Positions 23,440-34,900 of a stretch of DNA of 64,000 bases are shown here, in pieces. Source of the DNA: Verrucomicrobiales bacterium (GTDB taxonomy: Bacteria; Verrucomicrobiota; Verrucomicrobiia; Verrucomicrobiales; DEV007); contig JARGPI010000021.1 in the NCBI GenBank assembly GCA_029213005.1, positions 1 to 64,000 on the forward strand, written 5' to 3'. Positions within the stretch are counted from its first letter, which is position 1. The number at the start of each line of letters is the position of its first letter. The position numbers were made by a program, and so were the translations under genes. Under the pieces are notes generated by a model that did no database searches, was not told where the DNA came from, and saw only the letters and a program-made list of their open reading frames with translations.

Positions 23440-24885
23440 ATGATCTGTCGGTTCGTATTGACTTTAGTAGCGGTGGTTGTCTCGGGAATGGTTCATACCT
23501 CAGAGGCAAGAACATGGACACAAGCCGAGACCGGCCGGAAAATCGAAGCCGACGCCGTGGGAGTCGAAGGTGACTCCGTGGTTCTGAAAATGGCAGGTGG
23601 CCGGACCGTCAAAGTGCCGGTGGCAACGCTCAGCGAGGCTGATCAACTCTATGTCAAAGAAATGGCATCCTCCGGTGGGAGTTCCGGAAATTGGCCTGCA
23701 TTTCGCGGATCGGACGGAAAGGACATCTCCCCGGATACCGGCCTGCTCAAAGAGTGGCCCGCAAAAGGCCCGAAACAACTCTGGGTTTTTGATGATGCCG
23801 GGATGGGGTATTCCGGTTATTCGATCGTGGATGGTAAACTTTACACGATGGGAACGAAGGGCACCGATGTGCACATGGTGTGTATCGACGCCGCAAGCGG
23901 AAAGAAAGGGTGGTCAAAATCTTTCGCCACTGATGATCAAGAAGGTTACAGCGCAGGTTGGGGGCACGGCCCGAGAGGCACTCCTCCGGTCAGCGACGGA
24001 AAAGTCTATGGTCTCGGACCTAAAGGCGTCCTGGTCTGCATGGACGCAAGTAACGGTTCTACCGTTTGGAAAACCAATCTCATTTCCGACTTCGGCGGAA
24101 AAAGTGGTGGATGGGGATTTTCCGAGTCTCCACTGGTGGATGGCGGAAAATTGATCGTCGCTCCGGGTGGAAGCGATGCCGGGATCGTTGCTCTGGACAA
24201 AAATACCGGTGATGTGATTTGGAAAGCAAGTGAGGTTAAGCCGGGCAAAGCGGAGTACGCCACGATTTTGGCGGCGGACATCAATGGCACGAGACAATAC
24301 GTCAAATTTTTCGAAAAAATCATCGTCTCCGTCGACGCGGAAAACGGTAAAGTTCTCTGGCAGGCGGATTTCCCGGACGGTCGCACCGCTGTGATTCCCA
24401 CTCCGATCATCGATGGGAATCAGGTTTATGTCGCAGCTGGTTATGGTGCCGGTTGCCGCGCTTTCAAGATTGGGTCCGACAACTCGGTCACCGAACTCTG
24501 GGCGAACAAAAACATGGTGAACCACCACGGTGGAGTCATCAAGTATGGCGATCATCTCTATGGGTTTGGCGATGGACGCGGTTTGGTTTGTCAGTCCTGG
24601 GAGACGGGCGAAGTGACCTGGCAGGAGAAAGACGGCCAATTCCTTTCCAAAGGTGCCGTTCACATTGCTGATGGGATGATTTATGCGCTCAATGAGCAGA
24701 ACGGATCACTGACTTTGGTGGAAGCCACTCCGGAAGGCTACAATGAGAAGGGCCGCTTCACGCTGGATCCTCAGAGCGAAAACCGGAACCGCCAGGGCAA
24801 AGTCTGGACTCACCCGGTTGTGATCGGCGGGAAGCTCTATCTTCGCGATCAGGAGCTCGTCCACTGCTACGACGTTAAGGGTTAA
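23440..24885 (+). CDS. Secreted SHD1-PQQ beta-propeller protein
   Basis: A 481-residue protein. After a signal peptide (FVLTLVAVVVSGMVHTSEA), residues ~24-75 (RTWTQAETGRKIEADAVGV ... VKVPVATLSEADQLYV) form an SHD1-type domain, frequent in secreted PVC proteins. The rest is a PQQ-like propeller: NWPAFRGSDGKDISPDTGLL, then blades with ASGKKGWSKS, SNGSTVWKTN, NTGDVIWKAS, ENGKVLWQAD and ETGEVTWQEK. No dehydrogenase catalytic residues are evident, so it is likely a structural or binding protein. Its 3' end overlaps the convergent phosphotransferase gene by 11 bp. Confidence 0.85.
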   Translation: MICRFVLTLVAVVVSGMVHTSEARTWTQAETGRKIEADAVGVEGDSVVLKMAGGRTVKVPVATLSEADQLYVKEMASSGGSSGNWPAFRGSDGKDISPDTGLLKEWPAKGPKQLWVFDDAGMGYSGYSIVDGKLYTMGTKGTDVHMVCIDAASGKKGWSKSFATDDQEGYSAGWGHGPRGTPPVSDGKVYGLGPKGVLVCMDASNGSTVWKTNLISDFGGKSGGWGFSESPLVDGGKLIVAPGGSDAGIVALDKNTGDVIWKASEVKPGKAEYATILAADINGTRQYVKFFEKIIVSVDAENGKVLWQADFPDGRTAVIPTPIIDGNQVYVAAGYGAGCRAFKIGSDNSVTELWANKNMVNHHGGVIKYGDHLYGFGDGRGLVCQSWETGEVTWQEKDGQFLSKGAVHIADGMIYALNEQNGSLTLVEATPEGYNEKGRFTLDPQSENRNRQGKVWTHPVVIGGKLYLRDQELVHCYDVKG

Positions 24886-25873
24886 GCTTTTCCACGACAG
24901 CGCGGGCAACCTGCTCGCTGTAGCTGTTGATTTTCCAGTGGCCCGGGCACCATCCTTTGAGAAAGCGATGGAAATCGGTCCAGGCCACGGGAAACAGTTC
25001 CCGCCATTCTTCGATGACGGCGTCGCGATCGATGTTCGGTTGGATCTGCTTGAGAGCGGTATCCAATTGCCTGAAATAACAGTCGAGTAGCTCCGCCTCC
25101 TTTTCTGCGCAGGAGGCTTCGTCAAGACAGCTCCCAATGAAGTAGGCGACGTCCTTCATCCCGCATCCTCCGCCGACGTATTGAAAATCGACGACTGCCA
25201 CGGAGTCCAGATTTTTTGAAAAACAGAAGTTTGCCAGCTTGGCGTCGCCATGGACAAAAGTCCGGTTCTCAGCCGCACTGAGCCGGTGATCGATCGCGGC
25301 GGCGGCTTCGCGAAGCGGGAGGTCATCCAGGGCCTTCAGTTCGTCCGGCCTTGTTTCCAAGTGCCAATAAGTGCCAACCGGCCAAAGCCCGGCAGGTTCG
25401 GTATTCATAAACCGGGCATGGAAATGAGCGAGCCACCCGAGACAGATTTCGATTTCCTGCCAGCCGATGGAGCGGGGGCGTTCCGGGAATCCGGCTGCAT
25501 CCAAATCTTCCAGAATCAGAAAAATTTCGTCATCGACCGACTCAAACCCGAGGCACTGAGGAACCTGGCAACCCGCTTCGCAGCCGGAGCTCCAATCGAG
25601 ATACCAGCGGATCTCGATCTGATACGACTTCAATTTCCGTTCGTGGGAGATAGAAGAATTCCAACCCCGGGGATGATTCGCGCTCGATGGTATCTCGACA
25701 TATTTGACGACGACGGACTCACGGTTCCCGCCGGAGAGGTGAACCCTCAGAATTTTCCCGTAGCCGCTCCAAAGCTCCTGAATCAGATCGGTTGATGTGA
25801 CTCTTTCCGCGCCCGTCACTCGAAGCAATGCGCTCTCAAAAATGGGTCTGAATAACTCCTTCAAAATGAACAA
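24875..25873 (-). CDS. Aminoglycoside phosphotransferase/EcKinase-like small-molecule kinase
   Basis: A 332-residue kinase-fold protein. FVHGDAKLANFCF is the catalytic HGDxxxxN loop and VAVVDFQYVGGG the metal-binding D-F segment; ESVVVKYVEIP carries the ATP lysine and IFLILEDLDAAGFP the hinge. Similarity in pattern is closest to the ecdysteroid-kinase-like/choline-kinase-like branch of the APH family. The substrate is unknown and antibiotic resistance should not be assumed. The start is a TTG, and no ATG exists upstream in frame. It is convergent with the SHD1-PQQ gene, overlapping 11 bp. Confidence 0.78.
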   Translation of the reverse strand: MFILKELFRPIFESALLRVTGAERVTSTDLIQELWSGYGKILRVHLSGGNRESVVVKYVEIPSSANHPRGWNSSISHERKLKSYQIEIRWYLDWSSGCEAGCQVPQCLGFESVDDEIFLILEDLDAAGFPERPRSIGWQEIEICLGWLAHFHARFMNTEPAGLWPVGTYWHLETRPDELKALDDLPLREAAAAIDHRLSAAENRTFVHGDAKLANFCFSKNLDSVAVVDFQYVGGGCGMKDVAYFIGSCLDEASCAEKEAELLDCYFRQLDTALKQIQPNIDRDAVIEEWRELFPVAWTDFHRFLKGWCPGHWKINSYSEQVARAVVEKLNP

Positions 25874-25986
25874 AGATTGGGTGTCTCAAGGCCTATAGCA
25901 AAGGCCCGAAAATATTCCTGCTTAATATTTTATAAAATTCCGTTGATAATTTTATATTTCGAGCAACTTTATATTTAAGATAAGTT

Positions 25987-26011
25987 AACTTTATTAAAGT
26001 TTTAGGGGAGG
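25987..26011 (+). promoter_or_regulatory. 15-bp palindrome and strong ribosome binding site
   Basis: AACTTTA-T-TAAAGTT (25987-26001) ends two bases before AGGGGAGG (26004-26011), which is five bases from the ATG at 26017. This is one of the few clear Shine-Dalgarno sites in the window. The 25910-26005 stretch is very AT-rich and should hold the promoter; the palindrome could be an operator controlling translation or transcription. Confidence 0.55.
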
Positions 26012-26016
26012 TAACC

Positions 26017-27408
26017 ATGAGTCGATCACGTCGCAATTTTCTTCAATCTGCATTTCTCGCAGGCTCCGCCGGACTGGTCGGATGCGCCGCACCCGTGGGG
26101 TCGAAACGTTCCTATCTTACCGGGATCTATCCCTCGAATGTTATCCCCGAAGCTGATGCTTTTGTCACGGACGTGATGTTTCAAGCGGTTCGGGATATGG
26201 CGATCGGCCCTCCTTTGGCGGCCCGGGCTTATGCTATCGGACATCTCGCCGGGTTTCTCGCGGTGAACGGATTCTGTCGTTCCTATGTCAGTCCGTATCC
26301 CGAAGTCGGAGCGGCGCCAAGGGGAGCCTGTCCCAGTGCCGCTTATGTATCGGCTGCACTGCGGGCTGCCGGGGAAGCGCTGCAAATGCCGATGGGGCTG
26401 GATCGGGACCGCTATTTGAAACAGCTCCCCGGTTCAGGAGACTCGATCCGGAGAGGAAAGCTATACGGAACCGAAGTCGGGAAGATTGTTCAGAAGCGCC
26501 GCACGATCGACGGGGGACATGCCGAGCGAGTCGGGTTTTATTTTGACCCCGCCTACGAACCCCGCAAAGCGATCAACAGTTGGTCATTGACCGGCCCATT
26601 TTACAAAACGGAGATTGGTCCAAGGTTTGAGACCTTCGAGCGGGGCCTGTTTCCCAATCTCGGAAATATGGAGCCCTTTGCGATTCGGTCCAAAACCCAG
26701 TTTTCCGCAGAGCCTTTTCCCGATATCCGATCCAGGGAATTCGCTGACCAATACGAGGAGGTCCACTGTCTCGGGCGGTATGACAGTCGCTCCCGAACCG
26801 ATGATCAAACCGAGATCGCATTCTTCTGGGAAGACGGCCCGCGGGGCGGAACCGTTCCCGGAGCGTGGTTGCACATCGGACTTCGCCTCGCCCTGGAGAA
26901 TCCCCGCTTCGATCTGCTGCAGCGGGCCCGGTTTCTGGCATTGATGAGTGTGGCCATGGGCGACGCCGCTCTGTCCGCGTGGCACAGTAAGTACCATCAC
27001 GACATTTTCCGGCCGGAAACGGCCATTCGCTTGGGTGGCGAAAAGCTGGGGAATCCGGATCCCAGAGTGAAACGCGATCCAGGTTTTAAAACATTGATCC
27101 CAACGCCACCGTTTCCTGCCTATGTATCCGGACATTCCGCCTTTTCAGGTTCTGCCGCCGAAGTTTTGAAACTCTGGTTCGGAACGGACCATGTCCCTTT
27201 TGATGTCAAAGCGATCGACCTGGTCAACTGGCCGAAACAACTCAATGGAGCCGTTCGCCGATACAGCAATTTTACGACAGCTGCGGATGAGAACGGAATG
27301 AGCCGAATCTACGGCGGCGTTCACTGGCAGCACGATAATCAGGAAGGGCTCCGCATGGGGCGTGCGATCGGCAAGGAAGTCTTCAGCTGTTTTTTACCTC
27401 ATGTCTAA
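26017..27408 (+). CDS. Tat-exported vanadium-dependent haloperoxidase-like protein (PAP2 superfamily)
   Basis: A 463-residue protein with a twin-arginine signal (SRSRRNFLQSAFLAGSAGLVGC), possibly also lipid-modified at the C. The PAP2/vanadate-binding motifs are present: HHDIFRPETAIR, the PPFPAYVSGHSAFSG loop with its SGH, and SRIYGGVHWQHDNQEG supplying the second histidine. In haloperoxidases these residues hold vanadate and oxidise Cl-, Br- or I- with H2O2; in relatives they are acid phosphatases. The length and the xPxYxSGHS form favour the haloperoxidase side. It overlaps the next gene by 8 bp, so the two are co-translated. Confidence 0.87.
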   Translation: MSRSRRNFLQSAFLAGSAGLVGCAAPVGSKRSYLTGIYPSNVIPEADAFVTDVMFQAVRDMAIGPPLAARAYAIGHLAGFLAVNGFCRSYVSPYPEVGAAPRGACPSAAYVSAALRAAGEALQMPMGLDRDRYLKQLPGSGDSIRRGKLYGTEVGKIVQKRRTIDGGHAERVGFYFDPAYEPRKAINSWSLTGPFYKTEIGPRFETFERGLFPNLGNMEPFAIRSKTQFSAEPFPDIRSREFADQYEEVHCLGRYDSRSRTDDQTEIAFFWEDGPRGGTVPGAWLHIGLRLALENPRFDLLQRARFLALMSVAMGDAALSAWHSKYHHDIFRPETAIRLGGEKLGNPDPRVKRDPGFKTLIPTPPFPAYVSGHSAFSGSAAEVLKLWFGTDHVPFDVKAIDLVNWPKQLNGAVRRYSNFTTAADENGMSRIYGGVHWQHDNQEGLRMGRAIGKEVFSCFLPHV

Positions 27409-28468
27409 TCTGTTTAAAAGTCATTGGTACCGATGGGCTGTCGCCCTGGTCGTTGCTTACTGGTTTCCCTGTTCGGTGGAGGCACAGACTCTGCGGGTTT
27501 CGGATGTCGATCAGAGAGTGGGACCCCGCACGGAGTTTCAGAAACCGCTGGCTTGGGATATCGAAGGGCACACCGTAATTCTGGAAGGCATCACCGCCAC
27601 CGGGGGGCAGTATCTGCAAAAGCGCGGCTCCGGTTTTGATCTGTTCGGGGCTCAGGCTGGGAAGAATGCTTTTGTCTATGAAGGCGTCTATGATCTTCGT
27701 GTTGCGAGAAAGATGGCCAATACCTTTACCTATGGTTTCAACGGCCGGATTCTTGCATCCGGGGTCGATGAATCGATTGAAAGCCAGGAGCGTTTTGACT
27801 TTTATCTACAAAACTATTTCGGACGTTTTTCCTTCGGGAATTTTGATGATAGGGATTTGATTGTGTATTCCGCCCGGACCGTGCTGGCGGGGGAGGCGAA
27901 TCTTTTCTACGATGGTTATTTCGCTCCTTCGACACAGCGTGCCTTTAGGTTTCGCACCCGCTTAAGCAGCTACCTGGTAGATGCGGCGGTGGATGAGGAT
28001 GGAGATGCCTATAACGTCGGCATTCGCTACGGAAGCCCCAATCACTATGTGAAACAGTTCTGGTCGCTCAACTATCAGGGTGGTGATTTGTTTTCCCGAT
28101 ATCAACGCAACGGGCTGTCACTGGGGTACCTGGTCAGCTATGGTAGTTTCGATGTGGCTCTCGGCTTATCCTACGACAAGCTCGATCCCTACGCCGATTT
28201 CCAATCCTTCGATCGGGTTGCCGGCAGTATCGGAGCGAGCTATAAAGTGGGACGCACCACGGTTTCTGCGGGAGCTCTCTTTGGTGAGACCAATCATGGC
28301 AAGTTGGAGACTGCCTACACCGCCGGAATGAGATATGACTTTGTCAGAGGACTGAGTTTCAACGCCGGGTATTTTTACATCGACAGCGATAGTAGAGGGA
28401 CCGATGGTGAAGCGCTTTCGGCAGGGAATGTTGCGGGAGTCAGAACCTCGCTGTCCTATCGTTTTTAA
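27401..28468 (+). CDS. Outer-membrane porin-like beta-barrel coupled to the haloperoxidase
   Basis: A 355-residue protein. A signal peptide (SHWYRWAVALVVAYWFPCSVEAQ) is followed by repeated amphipathic strands (RKMANTFTYGFNGRILASG, RFDFYLQNYFGRFSFGNF, NGLSLGYLVSYGSFDVALGLSYDKL, GLSFNAGYFYIDSDSRG), and it ends in SLSYRF, the terminal phenylalanine expected for barrel assembly. It resembles Gram-negative porins of the OmpC/Porin_4 pattern. The ATG at 27401 overlaps the haloperoxidase stop by 8 bp, so the barrel probably moves the substrate or product of that enzyme (inference). Confidence 0.78.
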   Translation: MSNLFKSHWYRWAVALVVAYWFPCSVEAQTLRVSDVDQRVGPRTEFQKPLAWDIEGHTVILEGITATGGQYLQKRGSGFDLFGAQAGKNAFVYEGVYDLRVARKMANTFTYGFNGRILASGVDESIESQERFDFYLQNYFGRFSFGNFDDRDLIVYSARTVLAGEANLFYDGYFAPSTQRAFRFRTRLSSYLVDAAVDEDGDAYNVGIRYGSPNHYVKQFWSLNYQGGDLFSRYQRNGLSLGYLVSYGSFDVALGLSYDKLDPYADFQSFDRVAGSIGASYKVGRTTVSAGALFGETNHGKLETAYTAGMRYDFVRGLSFNAGYFYIDSDSRGTDGEALSAGNVAGVRTSLSYRF

Positions 28469-28488
28469 AGTCAAAGCGCGGTGTTGAG

Positions 28489-28917
28489 ATGGTCGATATA
28501 TTTCAGAAAGAATTTACGGTAAAAACGTCAGGAAAAGGGACTTATGAAATCACCGACGAGGTCGAGCGATTCATTCGGTCCAGTCGGGTTGATAGCGGGC
28601 AAATCACTGTCTTTGTGAGGCATACCAGTGCCAGTCTCGTCATCATGGAAAATGCCGATCCATCAGCCCGGACCGATCTTCATGCCTTTTTTAATGATCT
28701 GGTTCCGGAAGATTTGCCCTATTTGGTTCACACCTACGAAGGTGCCGACGACAGTCCCAGTCACCTCAGAATGGCCCTCACCAGAACCAGCGAAGTGATT
28801 CCAGTCATCAACGGGAAATCCGCTCTCGGTACCTGGCAGGGAGTGTTTCTCTTCGAGCACCGCAGAGCGCCCCATCAGAGGAGGATCTGCCTCACACTGA
28901 TTGGGACGGTCGCTTAG
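28489..28917 (+). CDS. YjbQ/UPF0047 family protein
   Basis: A 142-residue protein with the conserved pieces of the YjbQ family: VFVRHTSASLVIMENADPSARTDL, then SPSHLRMALTRTSEVIPVINGKSALGTWQGVFLFEHRRAPHQRRI. The histidines and the WQG...EH core form its proposed metal/phosphate site. Members were reported to have weak thiamine-phosphate synthase activity; the true role is unsettled. It stands 20 bp after the porin gene and converges with the giant gene. Confidence 0.9.
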   Translation: MVDIFQKEFTVKTSGKGTYEITDEVERFIRSSRVDSGQITVFVRHTSASLVIMENADPSARTDLHAFFNDLVPEDLPYLVHTYEGADDSPSHLRMALTRTSEVIPVINGKSALGTWQGVFLFEHRRAPHQRRICLTLIGTVA

Positions 28918-28934
28918 TCCGGCGTGGCTTTCCG

Positions 28935-31900
28935 CTACTCGATCAACTTATCAATCACGGCCTCAATTGAGGTGGGGAGGATAATCGAACCGATAATCTG
29001 ACCCGGAGACAGTCCCTCTATCGCATTTGGGTTGCCGAGGATCATGCCGTTAAAGGTCACGACTTCCGCCGGCTTCAGCGATGTCGTGGTAGACCACACT
29101 GGCGGCGTTGTCCGGATTTCGATCGTGTAGTTCTCATTGTCCAGGCTGATTCCGTTGAACACGCTGGTCCAGTTGCCGGCCATATCGGCTCTGACAAACT
29201 GGTTGCTGATCGGGGTGCCCGCCAGGTCGCGGATTATCACATTGATTCCGGCATTCGGGGTTGAGACTCCTGCTAAGTAAGGAGCCAGAGTCGAAAAGCC
29301 GTTGAAGGACTGACCACTGCCATTGTTAAGCCGGTCGCCTATGGAACCTTCTACCTGGAAGCCGGAGAAGAGGCGATGCTCCGACATATTTGAGAAGGCA
29401 CTGATGATTCCAATCAAATTAGGTTCACCGGGTTCAAATCTGAAGACACCGGGATTATCACCAAACGGTCTAATGTAGAAAACTTTCACTTTGGCTGAGT
29501 CTCTGGCGATCGCTGCGCCATCATCCACGGAAATAGTGAGATCTTTTATTCCATCAATAGGGTAGGTATGATCCACCCGGAATTTCACTTCCCCGGTGGT
29601 CAGGTCTATTCCGGTAATGATCAATACAGAACCATCGGTGGATGAATTGACCCGATCCCCGACACTCAGGTCGCGAGTTGGTGCAACGTCGAATGTGGCG
29701 TTTGCGGGGGCGGCTTCATCATCGAAATCAATAATGATTTCGTGGCGTTCCGCCAATCCGGTATCGGTAAAGTCTCCCGTGATGACTGCGGTGTCACCGG
29801 CTGTGATGTCCGTCACGGGATTCAACTCAACTGTGGGCGGGGAATTGTCGACGCGTACCAGTATCGTTTGAGTATCGCTGCCATTGTCATCGTCAAGCAG
29901 TGTCACTTGAATCGTGTAGTCGCCCTTGAAATCGTATTGGTGGGTCCAGGAGAAGTCCGTGGCTCCGGCGGGCCGGGTAATAATATCTGAACTGCCGTCG
30001 GCCCAGTCGATTTGAATCGTGAATACATCGAGGCTTCCGGGGTCAAGAATATCGCCTGTCAGTGTTACCGAGTCGCTTGCGTCGATTATTGCCGGAACCA
30101 CGCTGAGATTAACAATTTGAGGTGCCACGTTGTTCACTACTACTGAGACGTTTTCTATATCGGTGGAGGTGTCATCGTCGGCTAGCGAAACGACGATATT
30201 GGATGTGTTGCTGGCCCATGTATCGCCCGGTGCACTGCCATCATCTTCGTATTGATGCGTGACCGTAAAAGTGATGACTCCGGTCACCGTATCAATCGTG
30301 TCGATTGTGAGGCGTGAATCGTCCGATGAGGAATCAATTATCGCTCCGGGCAAGAGTTCAGCAGTCAAATCGCCGTTGGCGTTATTTACTGAGTAGATCG
30401 CACTTAAATCGAAAGTGGCGACCCCGGCATCGTTGGGGTCATCCCAATTGACGATCACTTGATGGCTGTCGAGACGTCCGGCATCCGTAATGGTGCCTTT
30501 AACGGCTGCTGAGTCATTTTCATCAATAGGTGTAACGGGTTCCAGCGTTAATTCTGCGTCAGCGTTATTTACCGTCACCGTGGTGGATGCGGTCGCCGGG
30601 GTGTTCGGTCCGGCTGCTGCCAGAACTGAAATTTCTTCGCTGGTTAAGACCCGTCCAATGACTGAGACATCGTCCATCATCCCATTGAAATAGTGATTGG
30701 TTCCTAAACGCCAGTGACCCAGGATGACTTCGTTACTGCCGCCGGTGAATGAACTGGGAGCTATTCTCGATTTGTCAAAATTGCCGTCAACATAGATGGA
30801 TTGTTGATTGGTTGACGAGTCGAATTGCCAGGTAATGTGATGCCACTGCCCGGATGATAGATTGGTATTCCCAGTCAGGTCGTTACTAAAGAAGCCCAAG
30901 TGAGGCCTGCCGCCTCTGATCACGAGATGAAGGGCGTTATTCGTTCCGACGGACTCCGTCCCGAATATCGTTTGGTCACCGGTTGTGGAATTTAGATATA
31001 TCCAGGCACTGGCTGTGAAGTCTCCCGTAAAGCCAAGTTCTGCAGCCGTCCGACCGGTCGCAATGGCATCACTGACTCCGTCGAAAGTCGCCGCGGTTCC
31101 AAAGTTCGCGTTCACGCTGCCCGCAGCAATGTCGACGTCGCCCTGGAAGGTGCCCTCTCCGCCATTTCCTGAGGAATCATGGGCAGTGTTGGCCCCGGAG
31201 TCTTCCTGAAAGCGCCAGAAACCGGTCAAATCGGGATCGGAAGCCACGATCGATTCGTGAGTCAGGAAGTCATCGTCATTAACAGAGATTCTGACGGTGA
31301 AGGTGTCATTCGCGGTTCCGTTTTGTCCCGTAGCGAAAGTGGATCCAGCAGCGCCATCATCGAGGTATTGTCTTGCCACCTCAAAATCGAACGTGCCCGC
31401 CACGATATCGACGGCTGTAATTCTCAAAGTGGTTCCGTCGGAACTGGAAGTAAAGGTATCGTTGACGGCCAGTAAAGCAGTGGTAGCTCCAGTGGCTGGA
31501 TCGATTGAAAGCAGGGCGTCGAGATCGAAAATCGAATCGGCGGTGTTATTGGGATCACCCCAGTCGATTACGATGTGATGGCTATCGAGTCGCCCTTGAT
31601 CTGTGATTCGTCCCGCTGCGATGGCGTAACCATTTTCCGTGATCGCAGTAATGGCATTGAGAGAGACGGTCGGTGCCACATTGCTGATCGTTACCGATGT
31701 TGTGCTGGTGGTCGAAAGGGAGTCATCGTCGAGGACGGTGACTGATATATCTACCTGGTCAGATGCGGTCCCGTTTGCACCGCCGAATGGAGTTCCCGCA
31801 GCACCGTCATCGAGGTAGGTGTGGTCGACCGTGAACGTGATTTCCCCGCTTGTATTATTAACTCCGGTGACGGTTAGCGTGGCCGCCCCATCAGAGGAAG

Positions 31901-34900
31901 TAAAGGTCGTATGGCCGACGGTACCAAGCACCTGAGTCAGTTCTCCGGTGGCACTGTCTACTTCATATCGCGCGGAAAGTTCAAAAACAGAGTCCCGGGT
32001 ATCGTTAGCGTCTCCCCAATTGATCGAAACCTGTTGGGCATCCAGCGCTCCGACATCTGAAATCGTCCCGGTAAGCGTCGCCGTTTCATTCTCATTAATA
32101 GCTGTGACCGGATTCAGAGTGACCTGAGGGGCGACATCTGAAACCTTAACCGTCGTTGTTGCTGTTCCGGGCAGAGATGGGCCTGACTCGGCCAGTGCCT
32201 CGATCTCTGCATTACTTAACGCTCTGCCGATGACAGAAACTTCGTCCATCATTCCGTCAAAGTAGCTTCCGTTGGCCCACCTGCCGATATTGACATTGTG
32301 TGCGACCCCGGTGAAAGGTCCTACCGGACTGATCCGTGAGTTATCGAGTTCGCCATTGATGAAGATCGCCTGCTCGTTAGTAGCGGTATCAAAGCGCCAG
32401 GTGACATGATACCATTCGCCGATGTTGAGAACTTGAGTGCCCCCGACATCGTTGCTGAAAAATCCAAAGTGGGCTTTTTGATTACGTATCACCAGATGGA
32501 GCCCGTTATTCGTTCCGGATGTATCGGTTCCAAATATCGTGTTGTCCTGTTTATGAACATCTACCATTAACCAGGCACTGGCGGTGAAGTCGCCTCCGAA
32601 CCCGAGTTGGCCGGCGGTCGTCCCCGTCGCAATATAGTCGCCATTGCCATCGAAGGTCAAAGCGCTGCCCAGAGTGGTTAAGGCGCTGGTTTGCCCAAAG
32701 GTGGTGTCACCATTAACGGTTCCGTCATAATTGTTATCTGACGTGTCGTTGGCGGTTGTGGCACCGGTGTTTTCTTCAAAACGCCAATAACCGTTCAGGT
32801 CGGGATCCCCCGCCACGATTGATTCGTAACTGCGCTGGTCGTCATCTACTACCGAAACCGTAATGGTGAAGGTATCCTCTGCGGTGCCGTTTGCTCCATT
32901 CGCATAATCCGGGTTAGAGCTCCCATCGTCGAGGTACTGACGGTTTACGCTGAATTCGAAAGTGCCAGTGGCAGCATCTACCGATGTGATAGTCAAGACT
33001 GAGTCATCAGATAACGAGTCAAATGTATCATTGATGTTTAATTGCTGAGTCGTCAGGCCGGTGGCCGGATCGATCGAAAACATCGCTGCAATATTGAACG
33101 TAGAGTCTGAGGTGTTGTTAGGGTCACCCCAGTCAACAGTCAGGTGAAGACTGTCCAAAGTGCCGGGGTCGGTGACACTTCCGGTGAGTGTCGCGATGCC
33201 GTTCTCGTCGATGTCACTTACGGCATTTAATGTTACCTGGGGAGCAGTATTCTGAATGGTAACCGCTGTGGAAGTTGCGTTCGTGATTGGTACGCCTTCA
33301 CTGCTCACTTCAATTCCGAGCACTCCATCGGCCAAAAGCTCGAAGTTGGCGGCATTGAAGGTGGTATGTGAACCGTTGGCGATCGAAATCTCAAAAGAAT
33401 CTCCACCGGATCTTTCAAAGAAGAATGAGTCGAGATAGAGAATGTCACCGGCGTTAACCGTAAAAACACCCAGAGTCTGATTGTGACCAGTAGTGCCATT
33501 GAAACGGACGCTTGTGGAACCTGGAATAAATCCGCCATCGATTTGGTCTCCGCCGGCACTGAACCCGCTATAGCCGCTGGCCTGATTGAGAGCGTCAGTC
33601 AGTGAGATTTGGCGACCATCATCACTGCCTGCGGCGATGGTATAGGTTCCCCCTACGGTGAATTCGAGGTAGGCCTGAGCACGTACGCTCAGTTGGCTGG
33701 CTGCGGTGACGCTACCATCTCCGATGGCTCCATATCCGTCATCTCCGGTGAAGTCACCGCCACCGCCATAGTTTGCCTGGGTGGTCGTTCCGGAGGTGTA
33801 GCCGGTAACGTTGTAGGTGGTAGAGCCGACTGTAACGGTTCCGGGAGCGGTGGCCCCGGCATCGATCGATTGCCAAATGCCTTCTGCTTCGGATGCAGAA
33901 TCCAGGCTGGCGTCGGTTCCGCCAGACTCGATTTGGTAGATAGATACGTTAAAGAGACCGTCATTGCTGACCGGACTGGTAGGTAACTGGTCATCGTCTT
34001 CCACCGTGATCGAAATAGTAGCGTTGTCTGAAGCGGTACCATTGGACCCGTCAAAAGGTGTGCCGGCAACGCCATCGTCGAGGTATTGATGGCCAACCTG
34101 GAAGGTGTAGCTACCGTCGGAATTAACGGTTAAGATTTCCAGAACCGAATCGGTATCGTTCGGAGTGATGGAATTGAAGGTTTGGCCGCTCGTTAGATTC
34201 AGAGTTGTTTCCCCGGTTTCAGAATTCACTACCGTCAATACAGCGGGGATTTCGAACACGGAGGTGACCGTATCGTTTTCGTCACCCCAGTGGATTGTGA
34301 TTGTATGGGAATCAAGTGATCCCGGATCTGTTACCTCGCCGCTCAAGACTGCGATGCCGTTTTCATCGATCGGATCAATAGCGTTTATCGTCACTGTCGG
34401 AATAACGTTAGTTACCGTTGTGGTGACATCAACGACCTGACTTTTTACATTGGTCGGTACCGGAGCTGCTGCGAGTTGTGCGACTTCGCTATCGGAGAGG
34501 GCCCGGCTGTAAAGCGCGATATCGTCCATTTGACCGTAGAAGTCGTTTCCTCCCAGTCCCATGAGGCGAAGGTCGTATGTGTTAGACAGTCCGTCGCCGT
34601 GCGAATAGCTCTGTGAAGTATTCAGCACTCCATCGACATACTCTTTGGTAGAACCGCTATCGAGTACGTAGGTAACATGATGCCATTCGCCATCGAGAAC
34701 ATTATCTCCTGAAGGGTAATGCCGGTTTTGATTGCCACCGCCTCCGACTCCTTCAGTATCGGTGCGAAATCCGAGTTCCGAAGTATTGTTGTAGCGATTG
34801 ACCATCCAGGTGGTCACTGCAGTGTTGCTGTTGCCTTTTCGGATCAGTCTGACCCAGTTCTGGTTATCTGCGGCGTTAGCTTTGACCCAGAAAGAGACCG

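Noticed and set aside
24875..25873. Antibiotic-resistance kinase
   Set aside because: It has the APH-type fold, but its motifs are closer to ecdysteroid/choline-kinase-like proteins, and no resistance context or mobile element is next to it.
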